Below are positions 55,221 to 63,340 of a DNA stretch of 64,000 bases, one piece after another. Under the pieces are notes generated by a model that saw only the letters and a program-made list of their open reading frames with translations, was not told the DNA's origin and did not search any database. Position numbers and translations under genes: made by a program. Every line of letters begins with the position of its first letter. Within the stretch, counting starts at the first letter, position 1. This DNA comes from a virus: IMG/VR virus record IMGVR_UViG_3300042402_002641, positions 62,001 to 126,000 of that record; one strand, written 5' to 3'.

Positions 55221-56189
55221 CTAACTTAAAAGATTGGCTTGATAATATGAGGAATTTTTCAACCATTGATAATAACGTTCGAAACCTTCCTCTATGTCTA
55301 TCTTAGGATCAAATCCGAAATCTTGCCGTGCAGCAGAAATGTCTAAGGCACCGCGACTAGGAAAATCTTGATCTTTATCACCGATAGCAATACTACCATT
55401 GCCAACTAATTCCACCGCTAATTGTGCGGCTGCGTACAAGGTTTTACTATGGCTTTTGGTTATATTGTATGTTTTGTTTTTGGTCTTTTCACTTAACAAT
55501 GCCTGTACTATACCCTGGGCTGCGTCGTCAACGTAGGTGAAATCTAAAGTTTCATGAATGCCGTTTACCTTTAATACACCGCCTCTCATGGCAGTAAGCA
55601 GAAACTTTGAAATAACACGATCCTCAACATCTAATGGTCCATACACCGCACTAGGTCTAAAGATAGTATGATCGATACCTTTACGTTGGTAATCTCTCAC
55701 CAACCACTCGCCTGCCAACTTCATTATACCGTACTGACCCTGTGGACGGCAAACAGCATCTTCTTTGACATAATCTTTAAAATCACCATAGACCATACTG
55801 GAGCTGGCATACAGGAATCTCGGACATTGGTATTTCACACTGGCCTCTAATAGGTTCAGTAGTCCTTCACTCATAACTTTAGCGCCTTGCGCAGGATCAG
55901 CATTGACTACTTTTTGCCGGGGAAATGATGCTAGATGTATAACTGCTGAGGGTCGATAGTGTCTAAACAACCATTCTACACTATCTCTTTCGCTGATGTC
56001 AACGCGATGTATTTTATCAGTTGTGATTAAGTTTAATCTTTGAGAAATTAGATAATCGATTTCAGCCTGAGGTATAATACCGTAGTTGGTTCTAGTGTCA
56101 GTAATTACCACTTGTTCACCAAGATCTTCTAATTTCTTAACTACGTGGTGGCCTATTAATCCTAGGCCACCAGTTACTAAAATTGTCAT
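55221..56189 (-). CDS. NAD-dependent nucleotide-sugar epimerase/dehydratase
   Basis: 322 aa. N-terminal TGGLGLIGHHVV, ASSSMVYGD, YGIMK (YxxxK catalytic pair) and RPSAVYGP mark the extended SDR family (GalE/GMD-like). It should modify an NDP-sugar for the glycosyltransferases on the same strand. Overlaps uvsY by 4 bp. Confidence 0.9.
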   Translation of the reverse strand: MTILVTGGLGLIGHHVVKKLEDLGEQVVITDTRTNYGIIPQAEIDYLISQRLNLITTDKIHRVDISERDSVEWLFRHYRPSAVIHLASFPRQKVVNADPAQGAKVMSEGLLNLLEASVKYQCPRFLYASSSMVYGDFKDYVKEDAVCRPQGQYGIMKLAGEWLVRDYQRKGIDHTIFRPSAVYGPLDVEDRVISKFLLTAMRGGVLKVNGIHETLDFTYVDDAAQGIVQALLSEKTKNKTYNITKSHSKTLYAAAQLAVELVGNGSIAIGDKDQDFPSRGALDISAARQDFGFDPKIDIEEGFERYYQWLKNSSYYQANLLS

Positions 56190-56641
56190 AGAGTAGCGTC
56201 TTCTAGTCCTGCGGTTCTAAGTTTGACGATATTACTCAACTGCCATTGCTTGATATCTAAGGCTTTGATAATGCCTAGCCATTTATTGCGTAGCAGAGCA
56301 AAGTCATTGATGATCTTTTCAAAATCTACAACATCAGCTTCACCTTCCACAAACTTTTCACAGTCTCTGGAACTGAGCTGACGTTGATAGTTTTCGAGAT
56401 ATTTACGAAAGTGTTGACTACGAAGTCTACGAAGTTCGATATTGAGATATTCTAGGATACCCTCAATTTCTTGCAATTGATTGAACCGAGTTTCTACGAT
56501 GCCAGGCATCTGCGCAGAGGCTTTCTCGATGCTTCCCGTTACACGGACATCTTGTTTTGCTGAAAGTAATTCAGCTTCATAATAGGCCACGGCATCGGGA
56601 ATATTCGAAATATCCTTGGAAACTCGATCATACCAATTCAT
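56186..56641 (-). CDS. uvsY: UvsY-type recombination mediator
   Basis: 151 aa. Central RKYLENYQRQLSSRDCEKFVEGEADVVDFEKIINDFALLRNKWLGIIKALD and end LRTAGLEDATL match cyanophage UvsY. UvsY helps UvsX replace gp32 on single-stranded DNA. Next to uvsX as in related phages. Confidence 0.88.
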   Translation of the reverse strand: MNWYDRVSKDISNIPDAVAYYEAELLSAKQDVRVTGSIEKASAQMPGIVETRFNQLQEIEGILEYLNIELRRLRSQHFRKYLENYQRQLSSRDCEKFVEGEADVVDFEKIINDFALLRNKWLGIIKALDIKQWQLSNIVKLRTAGLEDATL

Positions 56642-56869
56642 TTATTCCTCGTCGTCTTCGTATTCTTCTTCGATTTCCTCACCATCAATAGCATATTCGA
56701 TGGCATCGTCTAGATAGGGATCTACTCCTTGCAGTGACTCTAACACAGAGTCTTTGATACCGTGGTCTAATAGTGTGTTAACAAAATCAGCGGCAACATC
56801 AGCTCGTTGTTTTTCTGGAATATGACCAATCACTACATTCCATATATCGGCGATTAAATCTTCTTTCAT
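56642..56869 (-). CDS. small acidic conserved phage protein
   Basis: 75 aa. IWNVVIGHIPEKQRADVAADFVNTLLDHGIKDSVLESL...DPYLDDAIEYAIDG and an acidic tail. The same short protein sits between uvsX and uvsY in related phages as remembered. Function unknown. Confidence 0.78.
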   Translation of the reverse strand: MKEDLIADIWNVVIGHIPEKQRADVAADFVNTLLDHGIKDSVLESLQGVDPYLDDAIEYAIDGEEIEEEYEDDEE

Positions 56870-57945
56870 TCGGCTTCCTCCAAGTCTGGTTCAACTGTAG
56901 TAGTTATCTCAGAAATGGATTTTTCACCGTGTTTTGATACATCTGCCATGGCCTTGTCAAGACCGAGATTGTCATTGCGTTCCCAAGCCTTGCGGAATTG
57001 TTTAATGATCTCGCCATCGGCAGTGGTATAGACTAGGCTGTTTCCTTCTTTCTTGAGCATGCCTTTGGCTTCGAACAGGTCGACCAGTCCACTATATGGA
57101 TTCATACCTGTTTCATAAGGAATCTTCACCTGCACTGATTCAAAAGGTTTAGCATATCGTGTTTTCATAACCTTGCAAGCAGCACGGATACCTTTGACCT
57201 CTGAAATCTTGTTACCGTCTTCGTCTTCTTTGAGTTTCAGCTTACGCATGGCCACTACGATTGAACTGGCGTAGATAAAACCCTGACCACCGCTGATCTT
57301 GTCATCTGGATCAAACATGTCTTGGCTGGCATAGGTATGATTAGTACACACCAAACCGATATTAAGACTACCAAACATGTTCACACAGTTGCGAACCAGT
57401 GCCGTAAGTGCTTTGGGCTTACGGCCCATGTCACCTTTGAGATCCCCGGCTTCAAACTGATTAACATCCGTGGGAGTCAGTAACATTCCAAGACTGTCTA
57501 TCACGAACAAGATCTTAGGACGTGTGGCTTCATCCATGGATTTATATTCTGCTACGAACTCCACGATGGTCTTGGCCACATCATCGATCATGGCCATGTT
57601 CAACTTCATCAATTTATCTTCTGAAGTGTCTACGCCTAAGGCTTCTAGCCAATCTTTATCTAAGGCGTTTTCTGTGTCAATCAATATAGGAAATATGCCC
57701 GATGCCTGTGCGTTCTTGACCAAGTTACCGGCACAGATAAAACTCTTGCCTGCACCAGACTCACCAGCAAACACAGTGACCTTACCTAGGGGAATACCTT
57801 TGTAAAAATCTCCACTGATCAAATAGTTCAGTGCGAAGTTGTTGGTTGAGATCCAGTCTACTGGATCATTGAAGCCAATACTAAGTCCTTCGATGCTCTT
57901 AGTAATTGACTTTCTAAATTTAGAAATATCAAATGCTTTTGCCAT
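56866..57945 (-). CDS. uvsX: UvsX RecA-like recombinase
   Basis: 359 aa. Walker A GESGAGKS (61-68), Walker B ILFVIDSLGML, and ISGGQGFIYASSIVVAM in the loop L2 region. It drives strand exchange and recombination-dependent replication with UvsY and gp32, whose genes flank it. Overlaps the following 75-aa gene by 4 bp. Confidence 0.95.
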   Translation of the reverse strand: MAKAFDISKFRKSITKSIEGLSIGFNDPVDWISTNNFALNYLISGDFYKGIPLGKVTVFAGESGAGKSFICAGNLVKNAQASGIFPILIDTENALDKDWLEALGVDTSEDKLMKLNMAMIDDVAKTIVEFVAEYKSMDEATRPKILFVIDSLGMLLTPTDVNQFEAGDLKGDMGRKPKALTALVRNCVNMFGSLNIGLVCTNHTYASQDMFDPDDKISGGQGFIYASSIVVAMRKLKLKEDEDGNKISEVKGIRAACKVMKTRYAKPFESVQVKIPYETGMNPYSGLVDLFEAKGMLKKEGNSLVYTTADGEIIKQFRKAWERNDNLGLDKAMADVSKHGEKSISEITTTVEPDLEEAE

Positions 57946-57966
57946 ATTATTATCCTGTGATGAGAA

Positions 57967-58005
57967 GAACTCGGGCGTAAGAACTACGTCTCATTGGCCC
58001 GAGCC
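57967..58005 (-). terminator. hairpin between gp32 and uvsX
   Basis: CTCGGGC pairs with GCCCGAG about 20 bases apart on the transcribed strand, followed by TTCTTCTC. It could attenuate transcription from the abundant gp32 gene into uvsX. Confidence 0.45.
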
Positions 58006-58012
58006 GTGTTAA

Positions 58013-58993
58013 TTACTGCTTTTGACGATTGCGAATCATTGCAAGAATATCTTGCGCACGACTAGCACCTTCTGCGGTTGCTGCTGCTGGTGCTGCTGGT
58101 GTTGCAACAGGAGCGGCCTTTGGAGCAGGAGCATCATCTGCATCTTCATCAACTGGTGCTGCACGAGCAGCGACCTTGTTAGGATCGCCAGTGGCCTGTC
58201 CCATGCCTGCTGGTTTGAAATATTGACCCCAACGATCCATATCGTAGGCTTCGCCATCTACAGATGCTTCAAACATCTCTTTCATGACCTTGAGCTCAAC
58301 ATCTGTGGGCTTCTTAGGAAGGAACCCACTTAGATCAAAAAGTCCGTGACTGTCAATGGCTGATTTTTCAACATCGCTCAAAGCACGTTCTCTGCGGCTC
58401 CACTTTGATGTAGAGTAGTCAGCAAATCCGCCTTTAGATGTCTTAGCAATACGGAAGTCTAGACCTTTCAGGAAGTCTGTTGGCAGTTCATCTAGTTCTG
58501 GATCCATCAATGCCGAGCGGATGATGTTGTAGATCTGAGGACCAATGATAAATCTACGGATTGGATTTTCTGGAATCTTATCTTCCTTGATTGGATCTTC
58601 AACTACAAAACCTTGGAAAATGTATGAACGTTTTTTCCAATACTTACGACCCATTTCTTCTAGTGATTTGTCCTTGAACCAACCACGTACCTCTGCTAGG
58701 ATCGGGCAAACTGTACCGTCGTTGTACATTTCAACGCAAGGGACTTGCACTTGAACTGGACGACTGTCTGTTTCACCTTTGATACCTGCGAACGGCAATT
58801 TGATCATTGCTCGTTCTACCCAGAAAAATGTGTTGTTGGGATTACCGTCGGGTAGCAAGCGAATTACTGCTTCCTTACCTTCCTGCATGTTCCAGTGTGG
58901 GTAAATTGCGTTGTCTCCACCGCCGGTGGATTGTCCTGTGGACTTTGATTGTGCTTCTTGAAGTTTAGCACGGATTTCTGATAATGTAGCCAT
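58013..58993 (-). CDS. 32: single-stranded DNA-binding protein gp32
   Basis: 326 aa. N-terminal basic/hydrophobic arm, IRLLPDGNP...FFWVERAMIKLPF, a central Cys-containing part (VPCVEMYNDGTVCPIL) and a long Ala/Pro-rich acidic C-terminal linker ending DILAMIRNRQKQ, as in cyanophage gp32. It coats ssDNA in replication and recombination. AAGGAGG is near-consensus; its own sigma70 promoter lies upstream. Confidence 0.93.
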   Translation of the reverse strand: MATLSEIRAKLQEAQSKSTGQSTGGGDNAIYPHWNMQEGKEAVIRLLPDGNPNNTFFWVERAMIKLPFAGIKGETDSRPVQVQVPCVEMYNDGTVCPILAEVRGWFKDKSLEEMGRKYWKKRSYIFQGFVVEDPIKEDKIPENPIRRFIIGPQIYNIIRSALMDPELDELPTDFLKGLDFRIAKTSKGGFADYSTSKWSRRERALSDVEKSAIDSHGLFDLSGFLPKKPTDVELKVMKEMFEASVDGEAYDMDRWGQYFKPAGMGQATGDPNKVAARAAPVDEDADDAPAPKAAPVATPAAPAAATAEGASRAQDILAMIRNRQKQ

Positions 58994-59050
58994 TTTAAAT
59001 GCCTCCTTGTGTTATGCCTAAAATGTTTATATGCCTTATGCACATGTTTT

Positions 59051-59079
59051 ATTATGCGCTTTTTATTTATCAAGGTCAA
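59051..59079 (-). promoter_or_regulatory. sigma70 promoter of gp32
   Basis: On the - strand TTGACC 59079-59074, 17 nt, CATAAT 59056-59051. A GATAAATA late-type sequence lies inside the spacer, so early and late reading is possible. Confidence 0.75.
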
Positions 59080-59116
59080 TGATTATCTATGTGTTTTTTG
59101 ATTTTGTTTTGCCAAA

Positions 59117-59150
59117 AGAAAAAGTGGGTCAAGCCCACTTTTCCTTATAC
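59117..59150 (-). terminator. Rho-independent terminator
   Basis: On the - strand AAAAGTGGG-CTTGA-CCCACTTTT then TCTTTT, just after the 59129 gene and before the gp32 promoter. Confidence 0.9.
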
Positions 59151-59296
59151 TTGGCCAGTGCCAGTTGTCTTGCTCGCCATAATCTCCATACTACGTAATC
59201 AGATAGATCATCATCTACTATCTCGCCAAACTTGCGTGACTGGAGATTACGACCAAAAACAATCTCATCATCTATGACAAGACTGTTTTGTTCTAG
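59129..59296 (-). CDS. conserved short phage domain without an evident start codon
   Basis: About 55 aa: VIDDEIVFGRNLQSRKFGEIVDDDLSDYV...RLWRARQLALAKYKEKW. The end matches a small acidic protein of T4-like phages. No ATG, GTG or TTG lies in frame after the end of the 59304 gene; the frame continues into that gene in another frame. A +1 frameshift at AAG-TAA, or an unusual start, would be needed. Confidence 0.5.
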   Translation of the reverse strand, partial: LEQNSLVIDDEIVFGRNLQSRKFGEIVDDDLSDYVVWRLWRARQLALAKYKEKWA

Positions 59297-59303
59297 ATCA
59301 AGA

Positions 59304-59510
59304 TTACTTAGCTGCTGGCTTTGCGTCTGCCTTAGCTGCGTCTTTCTTAGCAGGTTCACTTTTGGCAGGCTTCTTTTCGTCCTTCTTGGCATCTGCTTTA
59401 GCTGGAGCGGCAGCAGGAGCGGTTGGCTTGGCTTCTTCTTTCTTGGCAGGTGCCTGAGCAAATGCTGATACTGCGAACAACGATGCTACTACGATTGCGA
59501 TTGATTTCAT
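59304..59510 (-). CDS. exported Ala/Lys/Pro-rich protein
   Basis: 68 aa. Signal peptide MKSIAIVVASLFAVSAFA, then a low-complexity tail of A, K, P, D and E, like small exported proteins of betaproteobacteria. AAAGGAAAC is a good ribosome-binding site. An eight-base-pair palindrome lies upstream. Confidence 0.75.
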   Translation of the reverse strand: MKSIAIVVASLFAVSAFAQAPAKKEEAKPTAPAAAPAKADAKKDEKKPAKSEPAKKDAAKADAKPAAK

Positions 59511-59530
59511 TTTAAAGTTTCCTTTAGTTA

Positions 59531-59552
59531 TATACAGAAAACTATCTGTATA
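59531..59552. promoter_or_regulatory. palindrome TATACAGA-6-TCTGTATA
   Basis: Perfect inverted repeat (59531-59538 and 59545-59552) in the AT-rich leader region of the exported protein gene; possible operator or leader hairpin. Confidence 0.4.
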
Positions 59553-59600
59553 CTATATATAACGTCTTTGTGCGTATTTTCGTTTACATTTGATTTAGCC

Positions 59601-59624
59601 AAAAGAAAGGGCACCGAAGTGCCC
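59601..59624 (-). terminator. Rho-independent terminator
   Basis: On the - strand GGGCAC-TTCG-GTGCCC followed by TTTCTTTT, after the 684-aa-class gene. Confidence 0.9.
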
Positions 59625-59644
59625 GATCTAACTGCGACGAAACT

Positions 59645-61684
59645 TTAATAGCCTGCTAATTCTCTAATACGAGCCAGTTCTGCGATCTGTGGATCTTGTT
59701 GTTGTGGAGCCATGCGTTCGACCATTTTGCGAGCAACCATTTCTGCCTGTTCACCAAACTTCTTGCCTACCATAATAACGACGCCTTCTGGGCCTTTGGG
59801 GAATGTACCTGAATCACGATCATAGAAGCTGTGAATAAATTCTGCTAATTCTTGTACGTTCATTTTAGACTGCATGCCTCGCTGTGCTAGTGCTCTAGCA
59901 CTATCTTGACCTGTGCGGTTTGGATTATTGGGCTTTTTAAAATTTGACTTTTCATCGTCATCAGTATCCCAAGGAGGAGATTTTTCATCATCCTTTTCGT
60001 TATCAGCTTCGCCCATACCTAGTTCTTTCTTTCTACGTGCTAGCCCAGCGGAACTCGTTGGCGATTTTGTTTTTTCATCTTCGAGATCCTTCAAAGTCAG
60101 TGGATCATCACCTTTCTGTTTGCGTAGATATGCAGGAACATCACTTTTATTTGGGCCGCCGGCCTGCGTAGATTCCTGTGGCACTGGTTCTTCTGCAGGC
60201 ACAGCCGCTGCTGCCGGATCAACTGCTACTGGTTCTTCTTCCGGGGCAGTTTGGTCACCTCCTTGGGCTGCTTCCGGCTCTGTTACCATATCACCAAAAT
60301 CCAACTGCTCTAGTATTTCTGGAGCATTGAGTTGTAGCCAACTCTGTATCTGTTCGCGCATATCTGTGTCAGAATCTTCGACTGACAGTTCTTTGATTCT
60401 TTTGTATAACTCAGGATCTTCAATTATGCCTTTGAGACTCTCTATAGCATTCGTACCATCTACACCTGCTGGAAAAGGTTGGCTGACCAATTCCTGTAGT
60501 TCCTGTACTGCTGTTGCCTGTTCATCTGGATCTTCTGAAGTAATAGCCGATGCTTCTCCAAGACCCATAACCCATGATTCAAACTGATCAAATGGATCGT
60601 AGGCATCTTCACTTACTTCAAGATCTTCGTTGGCTATTTCTTCTTGTGTCATTGCGACTATGTCGTCGTAGCCTATGGTGTTTCCTTCTTTCATCAGTCT
60701 ATACAACACAGGAAACACTGATGCGATATCTTCTTTGAATGATTTTACAGTGAATTTTTCTTTGAAATCTTCTACCACGTCCTGTGGAATTTCTTCACTG
60801 TCATAGGCCTGGAAGTTTTCTTTATATGCTTCATAATGGCTCTGTTTGCTCAGTGCCTTGATCTGCTCACGCAGTTGATTTAGATATGCGGTTGATCTTT
60901 CCACGACTGAATTAGTGTCCGAGTTCATTAGATCGTTGCGTACCACATAGTTGCCGAAACTTTTTAACTGTGCGATTTCTTCGCTCATGCCAATGATGCT
61001 TTTGCCTAGATCGTCATAGGGAACTCCGCCATTGGCCACATGTCGTTGCATGGCTCTTGCACCTGCTAGATGGATGAACGGATATTTAAATCTTTCACCG
61101 TCTTGATTTTCCACAAACAAGGCGCCGATGTGGCGTGTTCTTGCACCAGGTTGATTTTCATCCATGACCGCTTGATTGTGTTTGATAATCAATCTAGTAT
61201 CCATTAGTTTTTGGTAGCTCATGGTTCTGCTGCCATACATGTTGCTTTCTGCCATCATACTTTCTCCGACTGGTTTTTGTATAGTGTTCTGCTTGGTCTG
61301 CTTGGGCTGTGAGTTCTGCACTAGAAATTCGTAGTCCCTGCGATCCAGATTATCTTTGGCAATGTCTCTGGTATCGAAACTCAGCAGTCTGCGTTTAGCG
61401 AACTGGCGTAGTTCTTTGAGAAACCCGTACCAATTGACCTTTTGTTTTTCATCCATACCTTCAGAAATACCGTGGCTGAAATACACCTTCATCGAGTTAG
61501 GCTCTGCAAGACTGATACTGACATGTCCTATGGGGGTCTTTCCTTCCATGTAGTCAAAATCAAAAAATCGAGCTTCTTCAGGATTAATGGTAATTTCCCC
61601 GGTTTCCGCGCCTAGTTTAAGGCCAGAAAAGCGGCTGCGTACCTTGTAGAATAAATCTGTTGCTATGTTATTTCTTGCGTCCAT
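59645..61684 (-). CDS. large conserved T4-like phage protein, probably structural
   Basis: 679 aa from ATG 61684. Middle part MDTRLIIKHNQAVMDENQPGARTRHIGALFVENQDGERFKYPFIHLAGARAMQRHV is strongly conserved in marine T4-like phages as remembered. A Pro/Glu/Asp-rich disordered region (about 500-600) precedes a C-terminal helical domain. It follows the terminase gene. A virion role is likely but not proven. Confidence 0.75.
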   Translation of the reverse strand: MDARNNIATDLFYKVRSRFSGLKLGAETGEITINPEEARFFDFDYMEGKTPIGHVSISLAEPNSMKVYFSHGISEGMDEKQKVNWYGFLKELRQFAKRRLLSFDTRDIAKDNLDRRDYEFLVQNSQPKQTKQNTIQKPVGESMMAESNMYGSRTMSYQKLMDTRLIIKHNQAVMDENQPGARTRHIGALFVENQDGERFKYPFIHLAGARAMQRHVANGGVPYDDLGKSIIGMSEEIAQLKSFGNYVVRNDLMNSDTNSVVERSTAYLNQLREQIKALSKQSHYEAYKENFQAYDSEEIPQDVVEDFKEKFTVKSFKEDIASVFPVLYRLMKEGNTIGYDDIVAMTQEEIANEDLEVSEDAYDPFDQFESWVMGLGEASAITSEDPDEQATAVQELQELVSQPFPAGVDGTNAIESLKGIIEDPELYKRIKELSVEDSDTDMREQIQSWLQLNAPEILEQLDFGDMVTEPEAAQGGDQTAPEEEPVAVDPAAAAVPAEEPVPQESTQAGGPNKSDVPAYLRKQKGDDPLTLKDLEDEKTKSPTSSAGLARRKKELGMGEADNEKDDEKSPPWDTDDDEKSNFKKPNNPNRTGQDSARALAQRGMQSKMNVQELAEFIHSFYDRDSGTFPKGPEGVVIMVGKKFGEQAEMVARKMVERMAPQQQDPQIAELARIRELAGY

Positions 61685-61689
61685 AAGTA

Positions 61690-61697
61690 TATTTATC
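61690..61697 (-). promoter_or_regulatory. late-type promoter (GATAAATA)
   Basis: GATAAATA on the - strand with TACTT before ATG 61684; it overlaps the stop of the terminase gene. Confidence 0.55.
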
Positions 61698-63282
61698 AAA
61701 GGCCCATGCTAACAAAGATTGGCATAGGCATGCTTTCTTCGGAGACTTTTTCAGTCATTTTATCGTAGATCTGTGGATCCCAATCAGCTAACACATCGGC
61801 CATGCGTATGATTAACAGTGTGCTGGATACGAGATCGTCGTGTTCACCGCTTTTGGCCTTGAAACCCAACCCTGTGGCCACAAAGGTCTTGAGTTCTGAA
61901 ATCAAGGGCTTTGATTTCAAACTCATTTTATTAGTTTCGATGAGATTTTTTAACTGACTGCAGGCAGTGATCTTTGAACGGTGCGTGGTGTTGAACCCTT
62001 TTCGGAACTTGCGTATGTGTCCTTTGCGTATAGGTTCGCTGAGAAACAGACCGTAGAAGTTTTCTTCGCCTATGTCGTTGATCACTATCAACGCAGCTTC
62101 ACCGAGGCTGTTGTTTTCCACTGAATAATAGATCTGCGGTACACCGCCCTGTTCTTCTCCACGGTCGTGTATGTATCTCAGTATTTCCCGCATGTGTTTG
62201 ACCTGCTGCTGCACTGGAGTCTGGTTATGATGCCATTCTGCTACCTGAGTCATCGTAGGCATTTCATAGACCTGTATAGCACCATAATCTCCACCAGTGC
62301 CTAGGCTGGGATCTAGAGCCACTAGATAAGTGGCCTTGTAGTCTACGTCCTTGTACCAGCGTGTCTGTCCCATGGTCATCACAGGATCTGAGCCGGCGAG
62401 CTCAACCAGTTTCACAGAGTTGATTAGGGTTTCATCAAAAATCAAGAATTCGCATTCAAACTCACGGCGGAAACGTTCTTCACCAATTTTAGATCTTTCT
62501 TGGTTGGCCCAGGCATCATCTCGATCTGGATGCTCCGACCAATGAGCTGTATATGAAGCAAATCCGTTTTGTCCTACATCAGCTTCGTTACCAAACTCAT
62601 CAAATTTTTTGTTAGCCTCGGCCCATATCAACGCAAACTGATCTTCGTCTGAGTTTGGGGTTGATGTGATTATACACTTACCGCCAGTGGCTAGTGTAGG
62701 GCTTAATGCAGTCCAGAATTCTTTGGCCTTTTCGGGAGGTTGCACGAACGCAAACTCATCGCAGTAGATCAATGAAAGAGATTTACCACGACCAGTGTTT
62801 TCTGTTGTAGTTGTGGCCTGTATCCTAGCACCGTTGTCATATTCAATGGTGTTTCTATTATATGAATACACACCTGCACGTATGAAGTCTGGTAGATTTT
62901 CGTAGCCAAATCGATATCTATCCATGATGTCTTTGGCACCTTCATATTTGTGGGCAGCTATCAATACCTGACAGTCTGGTATGAACATGGTGTACCAAAG
63001 CAGATAGCCAGTAGCACAGGTGGTCTTGCCCATCTGGCGAGGCAGCATGGCTATACACTGTCTATTGGTGTGTATGCTTTTTATCAATCTTTCTTGATAT
63101 TCGTAGGGTTCGAAATTAATAGCGCCACGAGTTGGATGCTGTATCTTTAAAAAATTGGTGCAGAAATACAAAGGTCCTGTAACAGGATCCAAGCAGGCTT
63201 CAAGATGCTTGACCTCATCCATTGTGTATTTGGTCTGAGCGTGAGCCTTTTTAATCAGTACGCCGTCGAGTGATTTTCCCAT
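61696..63282 (-). CDS. 17: large terminase subunit, gp17 type
   Basis: 528 aa. ATPase motifs RQMGKTT (82-88) and Walker B LIYCDE (171-176), the coupling motif ITSTPN, and nuclease acidic residues beginning with VALDPSLGTGGDY (D324). It packages DNA into proheads. Length is below T4 gp17 (610 aa), as in other aquatic T4-like phages. ATTAAATA lies five bases before the ATG. Confidence 0.96.
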   Translation of the reverse strand: MGKSLDGVLIKKAHAQTKYTMDEVKHLEACLDPVTGPLYFCTNFLKIQHPTRGAINFEPYEYQERLIKSIHTNRQCIAMLPRQMGKTTCATGYLLWYTMFIPDCQVLIAAHKYEGAKDIMDRYRFGYENLPDFIRAGVYSYNRNTIEYDNGARIQATTTTENTGRGKSLSLIYCDEFAFVQPPEKAKEFWTALSPTLATGGKCIITSTPNSDEDQFALIWAEANKKFDEFGNEADVGQNGFASYTAHWSEHPDRDDAWANQERSKIGEERFRREFECEFLIFDETLINSVKLVELAGSDPVMTMGQTRWYKDVDYKATYLVALDPSLGTGGDYGAIQVYEMPTMTQVAEWHHNQTPVQQQVKHMREILRYIHDRGEEQGGVPQIYYSVENNSLGEAALIVINDIGEENFYGLFLSEPIRKGHIRKFRKGFNTTHRSKITACSQLKNLIETNKMSLKSKPLISELKTFVATGLGFKAKSGEHDDLVSSTLLIIRMADVLADWDPQIYDKMTEKVSEESMPMPIFVSMGL

Positions 63283-63287
63283 ATGTT

Positions 63288-63295
63288 TATTTAAT
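63288..63295 (-). promoter_or_regulatory. late-type promoter (ATTAAATA)
   Basis: ATTAAATA on the - strand with AACAT before ATG 63282. Confidence 0.45.
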
Positions 63296-63296
63296 G

Positions 63297-63325
63297 AAAA
63301 AAATAGGCTCCGGAGAGCCTATTTG
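63297..63325 (-). terminator. Rho-independent terminator
   Basis: On the - strand AAATAGGCTC-TCCG-GAGCCTATTT, a ten-base-pair stem continuing into TTTTTT. It ends the transcript of the partial upstream gene. Confidence 0.93.
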
Positions 63326-63340
63326 GATATGTAGATATAA

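Noticed and set aside
59913-60587. Long + strand frame (224 aa, Ser/Ala-rich)
   Set aside because: It is the antisense shadow of the Pro/Glu/Asp-rich part of the 59645 gene; composition is a mirror of that region.
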